64,000 nucleotides of DNA from JAAXGX01 sp965221595 (GCA_965221595.1 OZ244900.1:3410001-3474000); one strand, 5' to 3'; positions 33,860 through 42,177 are shown, counted from the first letter of the stretch. Translations and numbers: made by a program. The notes: generated from the sequence alone by a model not told the origin.

Positions 33860-34888
33860 TCAAGGCGCCGCGGCAAGCGCCGCGAACGCCGGGGTTTCGC
33901 GTTCGTCCAGCGTGCCGTCGGTGCGGCGGATGAGCAGCAGTGCCGCCCACCCCTGCGCGACCGCCAGCTCGTAGCCCGCGTCGGGGCCCAGGACCCCCAG
34001 GGCCGTGGCAATGGCGTCGGCACGAACGCCCAGCGGCTCGACGACGCTGACCGAGGCGAGGTCGTGGTCCACGGGCCGGCCGCTGCGCGGGTCGATCGTG
34101 TGCGAGATGCGCCGGCCATCGACCTCGTAGTAGTTGCGGTAGTCGCCAGAGGTCGCCAGCGCACGATCGCGCAGGCGGACGAGACGCTGGACGGCCGGGG
34201 GTCCCGGAGCGGGCCGCTCGATGCCGACACGCCACGCGTCGCCGCGGGGGCTCAGTCCACCGGCGCGCACTTCGCCGCCCACCTCGACCAGATACGAGCG
34301 GAGCCCTTCCGCGCGCAGCCGCTCGGCCACCCGGTCGACCGCATACCCCTTCGCGAGCGCGGACAGGTCGCATGCGAGCCGCGGGTCCAGCTTGCGGATC
34401 GACGACGTGGCGGGCTCGATCGACAACCTCCGGAAGCCGACCTGCTGCCGCAGGCGATCGAGCTCGCGCGTGGTCGGCGGCGCAGCCGCGTCGCCCGTCG
34501 GCCCGAAGCCCCAGGCGTCGACCAGCGGCCCGACGGTCACGTCGAAGGCACCGCCGGTGAGCTCGCTGATTTCGCGGGCATGCCGCAGCACCGCCAGCGT
34601 ATCGGCCGACACCGGAAACGGGTCGGTCGTGCGGGCGCGGTTGAAGCGGCTGACCTCCGACTCCGGCCGGTAGGTCGACATGCGCCGGTCTACCGCGGCC
34701 AGTGTCTCCTCGATAGCCGTCCGGAGCGTTGCCAGCCGTTCGTCGTCGAGGTCGTCGGCGACGACCCGCACGGCGAACGTCGTGCCCATCGTCGGGCCAT
34801 CGAAGACGTGAACCGCAGGCCCGTCGGCGGCCGGCAGGCACGCGCCGGCGCAGAGCAGGACGGGCAGGAGCGCGCGGGCCCGTTGCAC
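33860..34888 (-). CDS. apbE: FAD:protein FMN transferase (ApbE)
   Basis: This lipoprotein covalently attaches FMN to threonines of target proteins, 342 aa. It has an N-terminal signal with lipobox-like CAGAC, then FDGPTMGTTFAVRV, a GGAFDVTVGPLVDAWGFGP segment, SALAKGYAVDRVAE, and the C-terminal ISHTIDPRSGRP. Its targets are almost certainly NqrB and NqrC, encoded just upstream. The GTG at 34888 has GAGG upstream at good spacing and is preferred to the TTG at 34897. Confidence 0.94.
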   Translation of the reverse strand: MQRARALLPVLLCAGACLPAADGPAVHVFDGPTMGTTFAVRVVADDLDDERLATLRTAIEETLAAVDRRMSTYRPESEVSRFNRARTTDPFPVSADTLAVLRHAREISELTGGAFDVTVGPLVDAWGFGPTGDAAAPPTTRELDRLRQQVGFRRLSIEPATSSIRKLDPRLACDLSALAKGYAVDRVAERLRAEGLRSYLVEVGGEVRAGGLSPRGDAWRVGIERPAPGPPAVQRLVRLRDRALATSGDYRNYYEVDGRRISHTIDPRSGRPVDHDLASVSVVEPLGVRADAIATALGVLGPDAGYELAVAQGWAALLLIRRTDGTLDERETPAFAALAAAP

Positions 34889-34907
34889 GGCGGCCAATCC
34901 TCGCGTC

Positions 34908-36134
34908 CTACCCGAAGTCGTCGAACAGGATGTTTTCGGGCTCGACGCCCAGCCCGTCCAGCATCTCCATGCACGCCTTCAACATGAGCGGCGGGCCGCA
35001 CAGGTAGTACTCGACGTCCTCGGGTGCAGGGTGGTCCTTGAGGTACTGGTTGTAGACGACCTGATGAATGAAACCGGTGCTGCCCGTCCAGCCGTCTTCG
35101 GGCAACGGCTCGGACAGCGCGAGGTGCCACTCGAAGTTGTCGTGCTCGGCCGCGAGCGTGTCGAAGTCCTCCACGTAGAACGCCTCGCGGAGGCTGCGGG
35201 CGCCGTACCAGAAGGTGACCTTGCGGCGCGTACCGAGGCGGCGGAACTGGTCGAAGATGTGGGACCGCATCGGCGCCATGCCCGCGCCGCCCCCGATGAA
35301 CAACATCTCCGCGGCGGTCTCCCGGGCGAAGAACTCCCCGAACGGCCCGGAGATCGTCACCTCGTCGCCCGGCTTGAGGCCGAACAGGTAGGCCGTCATC
35401 TTGCCCGGCGGCGTGCCCTCCGGCGCGCGCGGAGGCGGCGAGGCGATGCGCACATTGAGCATGATGACGCCCGTCTCCTCGGGGTAGTTCGCCATCGAGT
35501 ACGCGCGCGTCACCGGCTCGTCCAGCTCAGCCGTGTACTTCCACAGGTTGAACTTGTCCCAGTCGTCGCGGTACTCGTCCTCGACGTCGATGTGCTGGTA
35601 GGGGTAGACCCCCGCCGGAGCCTCGATCTGGATGTACCCGCCGGCCCGGAACGGGACGGCCTCGCCGGCGGGCAGCTCGAGCAGCAGCTCCTTGATGAAC
35701 GTGGCGACATTGTGGTTCGAGCGGACCTTGCACTGCCAGCGGCGTATGTCGAAGATCTCGGCCGGAATCTCGATGCGCATGTCCTGCTTTACCTTCACCT
35801 GGCAGGACAGCCGCACGCCGTCGCGCACCTCGCCGCGGTCGAGGTGACTGAGCTCGGTCGGCAGCACGGCGCCACCACCGTCGAGCACCTTCACCTTGCA
35901 GACGCCGCAGCTCCCCTTCCCGCCGCAGGCGGACGGCACGAACAGGCGGTTCGCCGCCAGCGTGCCGAGCAGGTTGCCGCCGCAGGGCGTGTGCAGCGCC
36001 CGCTCTGCCTCGTCGTTCACCGTGATCGTGACGCTGCCGGTCGCGACCAGCTGCCGCCGGGCTACCATCAGCAGGCCGACCAGCGAGACGATCGTGAACG
36101 TGAACATCGCGACGCCGAGCGTGACGGTAATCAT
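34908..36134 (-). CDS. nqrF: Na+-translocating NADH:quinone reductase subunit F
   Basis: This is the NADH-oxidising subunit, 408 aa. An N-terminal membrane helix (4-26) is followed by a 2Fe-2S ferredoxin domain with Cys 70, 76, 79 and 111. A flavodoxin-reductase-like FAD domain (RAYSMANYPEE) and an NADH domain (FIGGGAGMAPMRSHIFDQ, YYLCGPPLMLKACMEMLDGL) complete it. The length matches Vibrio NqrF. It lies 17 nt after nqrE. Confidence 0.97.
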   Translation of the reverse strand: MITVTLGVAMFTFTIVSLVGLLMVARRQLVATGSVTITVNDEAERALHTPCGGNLLGTLAANRLFVPSACGGKGSCGVCKVKVLDGGGAVLPTELSHLDRGEVRDGVRLSCQVKVKQDMRIEIPAEIFDIRRWQCKVRSNHNVATFIKELLLELPAGEAVPFRAGGYIQIEAPAGVYPYQHIDVEDEYRDDWDKFNLWKYTAELDEPVTRAYSMANYPEETGVIMLNVRIASPPPRAPEGTPPGKMTAYLFGLKPGDEVTISGPFGEFFARETAAEMLFIGGGAGMAPMRSHIFDQFRRLGTRRKVTFWYGARSLREAFYVEDFDTLAAEHDNFEWHLALSEPLPEDGWTGSTGFIHQVVYNQYLKDHPAPEDVEYYLCGPPLMLKACMEMLDGLGVEPENILFDDFG

Positions 36135-36151
36135 TCCGCTACCCCGACCAG

Positions 36152-36766
36152 CTAGAGCTGCACGCCGGCGAACGCCATGAAGCCGATGGCCATCAGCCCG
36201 ACCAGGATGAACGTCAGCCCCAGGCCCCGCAGCCCGGCCGGGGGGTTGCTGTAGCGCAGGCGCTCGCGGATGCCGGCCAGGGCAACGATGGCCAGCGCCC
36301 AGCCGACGCCCGACCCGAACCCGAAGACGGTGCTCTCGGCCAGGGTGTAGCTGCGCTCCACCATGAACAGCGAGGCGCCCAGAATGGCGCAGTTCACCGC
36401 GATGAGCGGCAGGAAGATGCCGAGCGCCGCGTACAGCTTCGGCACGAAGCGGTCGAGCGTCATCTCGACGATCTGCACCATGGCCGCGATCGTGCCGATG
36501 TAGGTCAGGAAGCCGAGGAAGGTCAGGTCCTGCTCGGCCAACCCGGGGTTCAGCCAGCCCAGGGCGCCGGGCTGCAGCAGGCGGGTATGGATGATGTTGT
36601 TCATGGGCACGGTGATGGTCAGCACGAAGATGACCGCCACGCCGAGCCCCAGCGCGGTCTTGACCTGCCGGGAGACGGCCAGGAAGGAGCACATGCCCAG
36701 GAAGAACGCCAGCGCCATGTTCTCGACGAAGACGGCCTTGACGGCGAGGTTGACGTAGTGCTCCAT
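36152..36766 (-). CDS. nqrE: Na+-translocating NADH:quinone reductase subunit E
   Basis: This integral membrane subunit has 204 aa and six helices. It begins MEHYVNLAVKAVFVENMALA. Together with NqrD it holds an iron centre between two half-membrane helices with conserved Cys (FFLGMCSFL and VNCAILGASLFMVE). The start shares one base with the nqrD stop. Confidence 0.97.
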   Translation of the reverse strand: MEHYVNLAVKAVFVENMALAFFLGMCSFLAVSRQVKTALGLGVAVIFVLTITVPMNNIIHTRLLQPGALGWLNPGLAEQDLTFLGFLTYIGTIAAMVQIVEMTLDRFVPKLYAALGIFLPLIAVNCAILGASLFMVERSYTLAESTVFGFGSGVGWALAIVALAGIRERLRYSNPPAGLRGLGLTFILVGLMAIGFMAFAGVQL

Positions 36767-37395
36767 CACTCGCTCTCGTTCTGTTCCGGCTTCCACGCCC
36801 GCAGCGCCCAGATGAAGAAGCCGATGATGAAGAACGCGCCCGGTGACAGCACCATGAGCCCGTTCGGCGTGTACCACCCGCCCTCGCTTGCGAGCGGCAG
36901 GAGCTGCGCGCCGAACAGGGTGCCGAAGCCGAGCAGCTCGCGCAGGAACGCGGTGCCCATCAGGATGGCGCCGTAGCCCAGGCCGTTGCCGATGCCGTCG
37001 ATCAGGCTCATGGCCGGCGGGTTCTGCATGGCGTACGCCTCGGCGCGGCCCATGATGATGCAGTTGGTGATGATGAGGCCTACGAAGACGGAGAGCTGCT
37101 GCGAGATCTCGAACAGGTAGGCCTTGAGGAGCTGGTCGACCACGATGACCAGCGAGGCGATGATCGTGAGCTGCACGATGATCCGGATGTTGGTCGGGAT
37201 GTGCTGGCGCAGGGCGCTCACGAAGAAGTTGGAGGACATCGTCACCCCGATGACGGCGGCGCTCATCACCAGGGCGGTGTCCATCCGCGTCGTCACGGCC
37301 AGGGCCGAGCAGATGCCCAGCACCTGCAAGGTGATCGGGTTGTTGTTGAAGATGGGATCGACGAGCGCTTCACGCGTCTTCGTCTGCGCAGCCAT
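36766..37395 (-). CDS. nqrD: Na+-translocating NADH:quinone reductase subunit D
   Basis: This membrane subunit has 209 aa and six helices. It has NPITLQVLGICSALAVTTRM and IITNCIIMGRAEAYAMQNPP, with the conserved Cys residues that bind iron with those of NqrE. Single-base overlaps join it to both nqrC and nqrE. Confidence 0.97.
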   Translation of the reverse strand: MAAQTKTREALVDPIFNNNPITLQVLGICSALAVTTRMDTALVMSAAVIGVTMSSNFFVSALRQHIPTNIRIIVQLTIIASLVIVVDQLLKAYLFEISQQLSVFVGLIITNCIIMGRAEAYAMQNPPAMSLIDGIGNGLGYGAILMGTAFLRELLGFGTLFGAQLLPLASEGGWYTPNGLMVLSPGAFFIIGFFIWALRAWKPEQNESE

Positions 37396-38174
37396 CAGGC
37401 GCTCCCTCCCGCCCGCAACCGCTCCAGGTAGGGGCGAAATCCGTCGTCGCCGAGCCAGAAGCGCAGCATGTTCGTGACGCCGCGGCTCGTCATGGTCGCC
37501 CCGGCCAGGCCGTCCACCCGATACGGATCGGCCGCGGCCGGGCCGGCCCGGCCGCGAATGACCTCGATGCGCACCTCGTCGTCGGCGCCGAACGCCTGGC
37601 GGCCCGGCCAGAGCGCCTTCCAGCGCGGGTTGTCGACCTCGCCGCCGAGACCCGGCGTCTCCCCGTGCGCATAGTAGGTGATGCCGCGTATGGTCTGCAG
37701 ATCGGCGTCGAAGGCGACGAACCCGTAGAGCGTCGACCACAGACCCATGCCGCTGATCGGCAGGATCACCAGCTCGAGTGCACCGCCGGCGTCGCGCAGC
37801 TCGTAGACGACGGTGTGGTGCGCCACCCGCGCGATCCCCGCCGCGTTGTCGGGCGCGGCGCGGCTGGTGTCCTGGTCGGCCGCCGCGGCGCGGTCATCGA
37901 ACGAATCAGGGTCGATGTCTGCGACTTCCGTCCCGGTGGCGACGTCGATGACCACGGCGCGAATCGCCTCGAAGCGGGCGTCGATCTCCTCGGCCGACGG
38001 CCGTTCGTCGCTCGCAGCCAGCCCGGCGGCCACGAGCACGTTGCGACGCTTTTCGAGCGCGGCGTTGGCCGCCTGCAGATCCTGGAGCGCGACCGCCGAG
38101 GTCGAGACGACGATGGCGCAGACGACGCAGACGGCGGCCGCGAACGCGAGATTGTAGGCCACGCTAGCGTGCAT
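37395..38174 (-). CDS. nqrC: Na+-translocating NADH:quinone reductase subunit C
   Basis: This subunit has a periplasmic domain carrying covalently bound FMN, 259 aa. One N-terminal helix (8-30) is followed by the soluble domain with SGMGLWSTLYGFVAFD and YYAHGETPGLGGEV. The flavinylation site is DGLAGATMTS with Thr227 as acceptor. The usual Ser of D-G-x-S-G-A-T is Ala here, whereas NqrB keeps Ser. It overlaps nqrB by 11 nt. Confidence 0.95.
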   Translation of the reverse strand: MHASVAYNLAFAAAVCVVCAIVVSTSAVALQDLQAANAALEKRRNVLVAAGLAASDERPSAEEIDARFEAIRAVVIDVATGTEVADIDPDSFDDRAAAADQDTSRAAPDNAAGIARVAHHTVVYELRDAGGALELVILPISGMGLWSTLYGFVAFDADLQTIRGITYYAHGETPGLGGEVDNPRWKALWPGRQAFGADDEVRIEVIRGRAGPAAADPYRVDGLAGATMTSRGVTNMLRFWLGDDGFRPYLERLRAGGSA

Positions 38175-39384
38175 TCCGGGCCCTCCTCCGTCTGATGTTC
38201 GCCTGCACGGCGAAGTAGTCGATCAGGGGCGCGAACAGGTTCATGAACAGGATGGCGAGCATCATCCCCTCGGGGTAGGCCGGGTTGACGACGCGGATCA
38301 GCACCGCCAGCGCCCCGATGAGGAAACCGTAGACATACTGCCCCCGCAGCGCGGTCGGGGCCGAGACCGGGTCGGTCGCCATGTAGACCGTGCCGAACGC
38401 CCAGCCCCCGAGCAGGAAGTGCCAGGCCGGCGAAACGTCGAAGAACGGGTTGGTCGCCGAGCCGATGCCGTTCAGCGCCAGGGCCATCAGCCCGGTCCCG
38501 GCCACGACGCTCAGCATGATGCGCCACGACCCGACGCCGGTCACCACCAGCACCGCCGCCCCGAGCAGGCAGGCGACGACCGAGGTCTCGCCCATCGAGC
38601 CGGGGATGAAGCCGACGAACGCGCTCCACGGCTCGACCGCCCCCGCGACCGCGGACGTGCCGCCCAGCGTCGCCTGCGCCAGGGAGGTGGCGCCGCTCAC
38701 GCCGTCGGTCGTGGTCTGCGCCGCAATCCACACCGCGTCCCCCGAGAGCTGTGCGGGGTAGGCGAAAAAAAGGAACGCGCGGCCGACGAGCGCCGGGTTG
38801 AGGACGTTCATGCCGGTGCCGCCGAAGATCTCCTTGCCCACGACGATCCCGAACGACACGCCGAGCGCGACCTGCCAGAGCGGGATGGTCGGGGGCAGGA
38901 TCAACGGGAACAGCATCCCGCTCACCAGGAACCCCTCGTTGACGTCGTGCTTGCGCACCGACGCGAAAAGCATCTCCCAGAAGCCGCCCACCGCGAAGGT
39001 CACCGCGAGCACGGGCAGGTAGTAGAGCCCCCCGTGTACGAAGCATGCCGTCCAGCTGTCCGGCGCGAAGCCGATCCCGAGCAGCTCGACCACGCGGGTC
39101 TGCCAGGTCTCGAGCGGCAGGGCACCCCTGGCGATCGCCAGATTCGCCTGGTAGCCGGTGTTGTGGAAGGCCATGTAGACGCAACCGGCCAGCGCGACCA
39201 CCACGGTCACCATCATCCGCTTCAGATCGAGGCCGTCGCGGACGTGGGACGGGCCCTCGGTCACGTGACCGGGCGTGTACAGGAACGTGTCCTGGGCCTC
39301 CCAGAGGGCATAGAGCTTCTCGAGCCGGCCACCCGGCTCGAAGTGGTGCGCCTGCCGGTCGAGAATACGGCGCAGAAACTTCAT
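38164..39384 (-). CDS. nqrB: Na+-translocating NADH:quinone reductase subunit B
   Basis: This large membrane subunit carries a covalent FMN and the sodium path, 406 aa with about ten helices. It begins MKFLRRILDRQAHHFEPGG. The flavinylation motif is DGVSGATSL with Thr233. GGTGMNVLNPALVGRAF and PAYPEGMMLAILFMNLFAPL are family hallmarks. It lies 35 nt after nqrA. Confidence 0.97.
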   Translation of the reverse strand: MKFLRRILDRQAHHFEPGGRLEKLYALWEAQDTFLYTPGHVTEGPSHVRDGLDLKRMMVTVVVALAGCVYMAFHNTGYQANLAIARGALPLETWQTRVVELLGIGFAPDSWTACFVHGGLYYLPVLAVTFAVGGFWEMLFASVRKHDVNEGFLVSGMLFPLILPPTIPLWQVALGVSFGIVVGKEIFGGTGMNVLNPALVGRAFLFFAYPAQLSGDAVWIAAQTTTDGVSGATSLAQATLGGTSAVAGAVEPWSAFVGFIPGSMGETSVVACLLGAAVLVVTGVGSWRIMLSVVAGTGLMALALNGIGSATNPFFDVSPAWHFLLGGWAFGTVYMATDPVSAPTALRGQYVYGFLIGALAVLIRVVNPAYPEGMMLAILFMNLFAPLIDYFAVQANIRRRRARNAR

Positions 39385-39402
39385 GACTTGACGCCGGCGG
39401 AG

Positions 39403-39424
39403 CCTTTCACCACAGGCTGCTAGC
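39403..39424 (-). repeat. Solo terminal motif of the dispersed element, at the nqrA stop
   Basis: On the minus strand this reads CTAGCAGCCTGTGGTGAAAG, differing by one base over 19 from the end of element copy 2. The TAG is the nqrA stop. The element body is absent; nqrB begins about 20 nt further on. It could be a relic of an excised element or an independent motif. Confidence 0.6.
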
Positions 39425-40790
39425 CTTCCTTCTCAAGCGTGTCGAGCACGTGACGCAGGCGCGGTCCATAGTCGTTCTTGCCGGCGCAGACGAACGTGCA
39501 AAGCGCCAGGTCCTCCTCGTCCAGTTCGAGGCACCCGAGCTCCTCGGCACGGTCGACGTCATCCATGAGCAACGCCCGCAGCAGGGGCGTCGCCAGCAGG
39601 TCGAGCGGCATGACCTGCTCGAAGGTTCCGATGGGAACGATGGCCCGCCGCGAGCCATTGGTGGAGGTCGTCAGGCGCAGCTGCCGGCGCGGCAGCAACG
39701 CGGAGACGAACGTCCGGATCGCGGAGAACTTGTCGAGACCAGGCCCCAGCCAGCCGAGGAACTCCCGCTCGCGCCCCTCGGCAAGCACCGAGATCTGCTG
39801 GTGGTAGCGTCCCAGGTAGCCGTGCACCGGACCGGCGGCCGCTCGCCCGGACAGCACCGAGCCGGAGATCGTCCGCGTCTCCCCATCGTCGAGCTCGCCC
39901 TGGAGCACATCTTCGAGGGCCGCGCCGAGCCGGGTGCGCAGCAGCCGCGGACGCCGCACCGGCGGGCCGCCGAGCGAAACGACGCGGGCGACATCCAGCG
40001 AGCCGGTGCGGAACAGCGTACCGATGGCCGCCGCGTCCTGCGCGCCGAGGTGCCAAACGGTCTTGTTGCGATCGACCGGATCCAGCGCATGGATGTGCAG
40101 GCCCACGGTGCCCGCCGGATGCGGGCCGGCGAACTGCTCGTGACGCACCCGCTCGCCGGTCGGTACCGTGATGGCCGTCTGCGGGCTGGTGCATACGAAA
40201 ACCGGCCCGTCGGTGAGGCGCCCCAGCGCCGCGACGCCCCACTCAAACGCCGTCGCATCGGTCACCGCGGCGTCGAGCGACGGCGCCAGCGGCTGCGTGT
40301 CGATGGCCGTGACGAAGATCGAGTGCGGCCGGAGCGCCGGATTCGCGACGCGTCCGAAGGGGCGGGCCCGCAGCGCGACCCACAGGCCGGACTCGACGAG
40401 CAGGGCCTGCACCTCGGCCGGGCCCAGCCCGGTCGGGTGACGGCCGGTGAACGCCGGGTAGCGCTCCTGCTCCGGCTCGCGGCCCTCACGCTCCGCCCGG
40501 CTCAGCTCGATGACGACGGACTGCAGGGCGCGGCGCTCGCCGCGGTTCACTGCCGTTACCGTGCCGGCGCCCGGCGCCGTGTAGCGCACCCCCGGCATCT
40601 TCTTGTCCTCGAGCACGAGCTGGCCGCGCCGCACGCTGTCGCCCACCGCCGCGTGCAGCGTGGGACGCAGCCCGATGAAGTCCGCTGCAACCAGCGCAAC
40701 ACGACGCGGCGCCGGGGCCCGCTCGACCGCCTGAACCGGCTCGCCGGCTAGCGGCAGCCGCAGACCTTTCCGGAACCGGTGGAGAGCCAT
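39420..40790 (-). CDS. nqrA: Na+-translocating NADH:quinone reductase subunit A
   Basis: This peripheral cytoplasmic subunit has 456 aa. The N-terminal segment HRFRKGLRLPLAGEPVQ, a lipoyl/barrel-sandwich region (KMPGVRYTAPGAGTV) and the C-terminal CTFVCAGKNDYGPRLRHVLD are typical. It is the first gene of nqrABCDEF-apbE-nqrM. The upstream region has a terminator-like hairpin and a dispersed element. Confidence 0.96.
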   Translation of the reverse strand: MALHRFRKGLRLPLAGEPVQAVERAPAPRRVALVAADFIGLRPTLHAAVGDSVRRGQLVLEDKKMPGVRYTAPGAGTVTAVNRGERRALQSVVIELSRAEREGREPEQERYPAFTGRHPTGLGPAEVQALLVESGLWVALRARPFGRVANPALRPHSIFVTAIDTQPLAPSLDAAVTDATAFEWGVAALGRLTDGPVFVCTSPQTAITVPTGERVRHEQFAGPHPAGTVGLHIHALDPVDRNKTVWHLGAQDAAAIGTLFRTGSLDVARVVSLGGPPVRRPRLLRTRLGAALEDVLQGELDDGETRTISGSVLSGRAAAGPVHGYLGRYHQQISVLAEGREREFLGWLGPGLDKFSAIRTFVSALLPRRQLRLTTSTNGSRRAIVPIGTFEQVMPLDLLATPLLRALLMDDVDRAEELGCLELDEEDLALCTFVCAGKNDYGPRLRHVLDTLEKEG

Positions 40791-40822
40791 CGAGGTTGTG
40801 AATATTTTCTCAAGTGTGGTCG

Positions 40823-40846
40823 AAAAAATACGGGGCGACCGCCCCG
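40823..40846 (-). terminator. Intrinsic-terminator-like hairpin in the nqrA leader
   Basis: On the minus strand CGGGGCG and CGCCCCG form a GC-rich stem with a very short loop, followed by TATTTTTT. This is the clearest T-run terminator in the window and lies only about 35 nt before the nqrA ATG. It either ends transcription coming from the element side or acts as an attenuator for the nqr operon. Confidence 0.65.
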
Positions 40847-40930
40847 CACGTAACGATCCTAGTGCCGCCTCGGGAGCAAGTCAATGGCAGGGCCTGCAGC
40901 CTCCGCAGCCCAGCCCCCTCCGGGGTTCCG

Positions 40931-41107
40931 GCGGCCCCTGTGGTGAGGTTCCGCGTTGCACCGAGACGGGCGGAGGCGACCGGCTGACATGGCGTGACGA
41001 GGGAGCCTGTCGGGCATGGTCGACCCGGCTGGGGACTGGTCGAGCGCCGTCCGCCACGGGATGCAGCACCCGTCGCCGGCGGCGAGGTCTTGGCACGGGC
41101 TGCTAAC
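40931..41107 (+). repeat. Dispersed structured element, copy 3
   Basis: A divergent copy of about 177 bp. The left part (TGTGGTGAGGTTCCGCGTTG, then CACCGAGACGGGCG and GGCGTGACGAGGGAGCCTGT) matches well. The second half is partly replaced, and the end GGCACGGGCTGCTAAC is intact. It sits in the 370-bp divergent gap between nqrA and thiS, which has no gene. Confidence 0.7.
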
Positions 41108-41131
41108 CCCCGTTTGCACAAGGGCTTAGCC

Positions 41132-41161
41132 TTGACTTGGGACCGCGTGCAGGAGTACGCT
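41132..41161 (+). promoter_or_regulatory. Possible weak promoter upstream of thiS
   Basis: TTGACT (41132-41137) is followed after 18 nt by TACGCT (41156-41161). The -10 is poor, and the start site would fall within or after the first codons of the chosen thiS start, which argues against it unless the ATG at 41179 is used. No thiamine pyrophosphate riboswitch core was recognised here. Confidence 0.2.
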
Positions 41162-41382
41162 TGCTGCCCTTGAGAATCATGCTCAACGGCGACCCCTACG
41201 AAGTCGCAGGCCCGCTGACCGTGAGCCAGTTGCTGGCCAGGCTCGATATCGACGCGCGCCGCGTCGCCGTCGAGCACAACCTCGCGATAGTGAAGCGTGC
41301 CGCGTACAACTCGGTGGTCGTCGGCGACGGCGATCAGGTGGAAGTGGTCAACTTCGTCGGGGGCGGCTCAGATGTCCGCTGA
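41161..41382 (+). CDS. thiS: Sulfur carrier protein ThiS, with a C-terminal extension
   Basis: A ubiquitin-fold sulfur carrier for the thiazole of thiamine, 73 aa from the TTG at 41161, which has AGGAG 5 nt upstream; TTG 41170 and ATG 41179 are alternatives. The fold is clear (IMLNGDPYEVAGPLTVSQLL, AVEHNLAIVKR, GDQVEVVNFVGGG). Odd: ThiS normally ends at Gly-Gly, which is activated as a thiocarboxylate, but here Ser-Asp-Val-Arg follows before the stop. Those codons overlap the start of thiG. Confidence 0.88.
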   Translation: MLPLRIMLNGDPYEVAGPLTVSQLLARLDIDARRVAVEHNLAIVKRAAYNSVVVGDGDQVEVVNFVGGGSDVR

Positions 41383-42169
41383 TGCCCTGACGCTGGCCGG
41401 GAGGACCTTCGGCTCGCGCCTCATCGTGGGAACCGGCAAGTACCCGTCGCACCCGGTCATGGCGCAGGCGCACGCGGCGTCGGGAACGGAGATGGTGACC
41501 GTGGCCGTGCGGCGGGTCGACCTCACGGACCGCTCGGGGGAATCGCTCCTCGACTTCATCGACACCGACAAGTATTTCCTGCTGCCCAACACGGCGGGCT
41601 GCTACACGGCGGACGACGCCATACGCACCGCCCACCTGGCACGTGAGGTCGGCCTGTCCAGCTGGGTGAAGCTCGAGGTGATCGGCGACGAGCGCACGCT
41701 TTTCCCGGACAACGAGGCCCTGCTCGAGGCGACCCGCAGGCTGGTTCGCGACGACTTCGTCGTGCTGCCCTACACCAACGACGACCCGGTGGTCTGCCGC
41801 AAGCTCGAGGACGCCGGAGCCGCGGCCGTGATGCCGCTGGGTGCGCCCATCGGCTCCGGGCTCGGCATCCAGAACGCCAACAACATCCGCCTCATCAAGG
41901 ACGCGGCCGGCGTGCCCGTAATCGTGGACGCCGGCGTCGGCACCCCGTCGGACGCCGCACTGGCCATGGAGCTGGGGGCCGACGGTGTCCTGATGAACAC
42001 CGGCATCGCCGGCGCGCGGGACCCGGTCCTCATGGCGCGGGCCATGCGCCTGGCCGTGGAGGCCGGACGCTCCGGATTCCTCGCCGGGCGCATCCCGCGC
42101 AAGCCGTACGCCACCGCCAGCAGTCCTCTCGAAGGCGTCGTCCAGGCACGCGGGCAGGCCGCGCCGTAG
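41372..42169 (+). CDS. thiG: Thiazole synthase
   Basis: This enzyme forms the thiazole ring from deoxyxylulose phosphate, dehydroglycine and ThiS thiocarboxylate, 265 aa. The imine-forming Lys is in SSWVKLEVIGDERTLFPD. PLGAPIGSGLGIQN and VDAGVGTPSDAALAMELGADG form the phosphate-binding end of the TIM barrel. The ATG at 41372 lies inside the last codons of thiS (11-nt overlap). It converges on gmd with 8 nt between. Confidence 0.96.
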   Translation: MSADALTLAGRTFGSRLIVGTGKYPSHPVMAQAHAASGTEMVTVAVRRVDLTDRSGESLLDFIDTDKYFLLPNTAGCYTADDAIRTAHLAREVGLSSWVKLEVIGDERTLFPDNEALLEATRRLVRDDFVVLPYTNDDPVVCRKLEDAGAAAVMPLGAPIGSGLGIQNANNIRLIKDAAGVPVIVDAGVGTPSDAALAMELGADGVLMNTGIAGARDPVLMARAMRLAVEAGRSGFLAGRIPRKPYATASSPLEGVVQARGQAAP

Positions 42170-42177
42170 CCCGGTCG

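Noticed and set aside
40790..40830. A promoter in the AT-rich stretch directly before nqrA
   Set aside because: TATTCA- and TTCGAC-like hexamers occur but with wrong spacing; the T-run is better explained as part of a terminator.
41108..41160. A thiamine pyrophosphate riboswitch upstream of thiS
   Set aside because: No CUGAGA or ACCUGAU core was seen, and only about 50 nt separate the dispersed element from the start codon.
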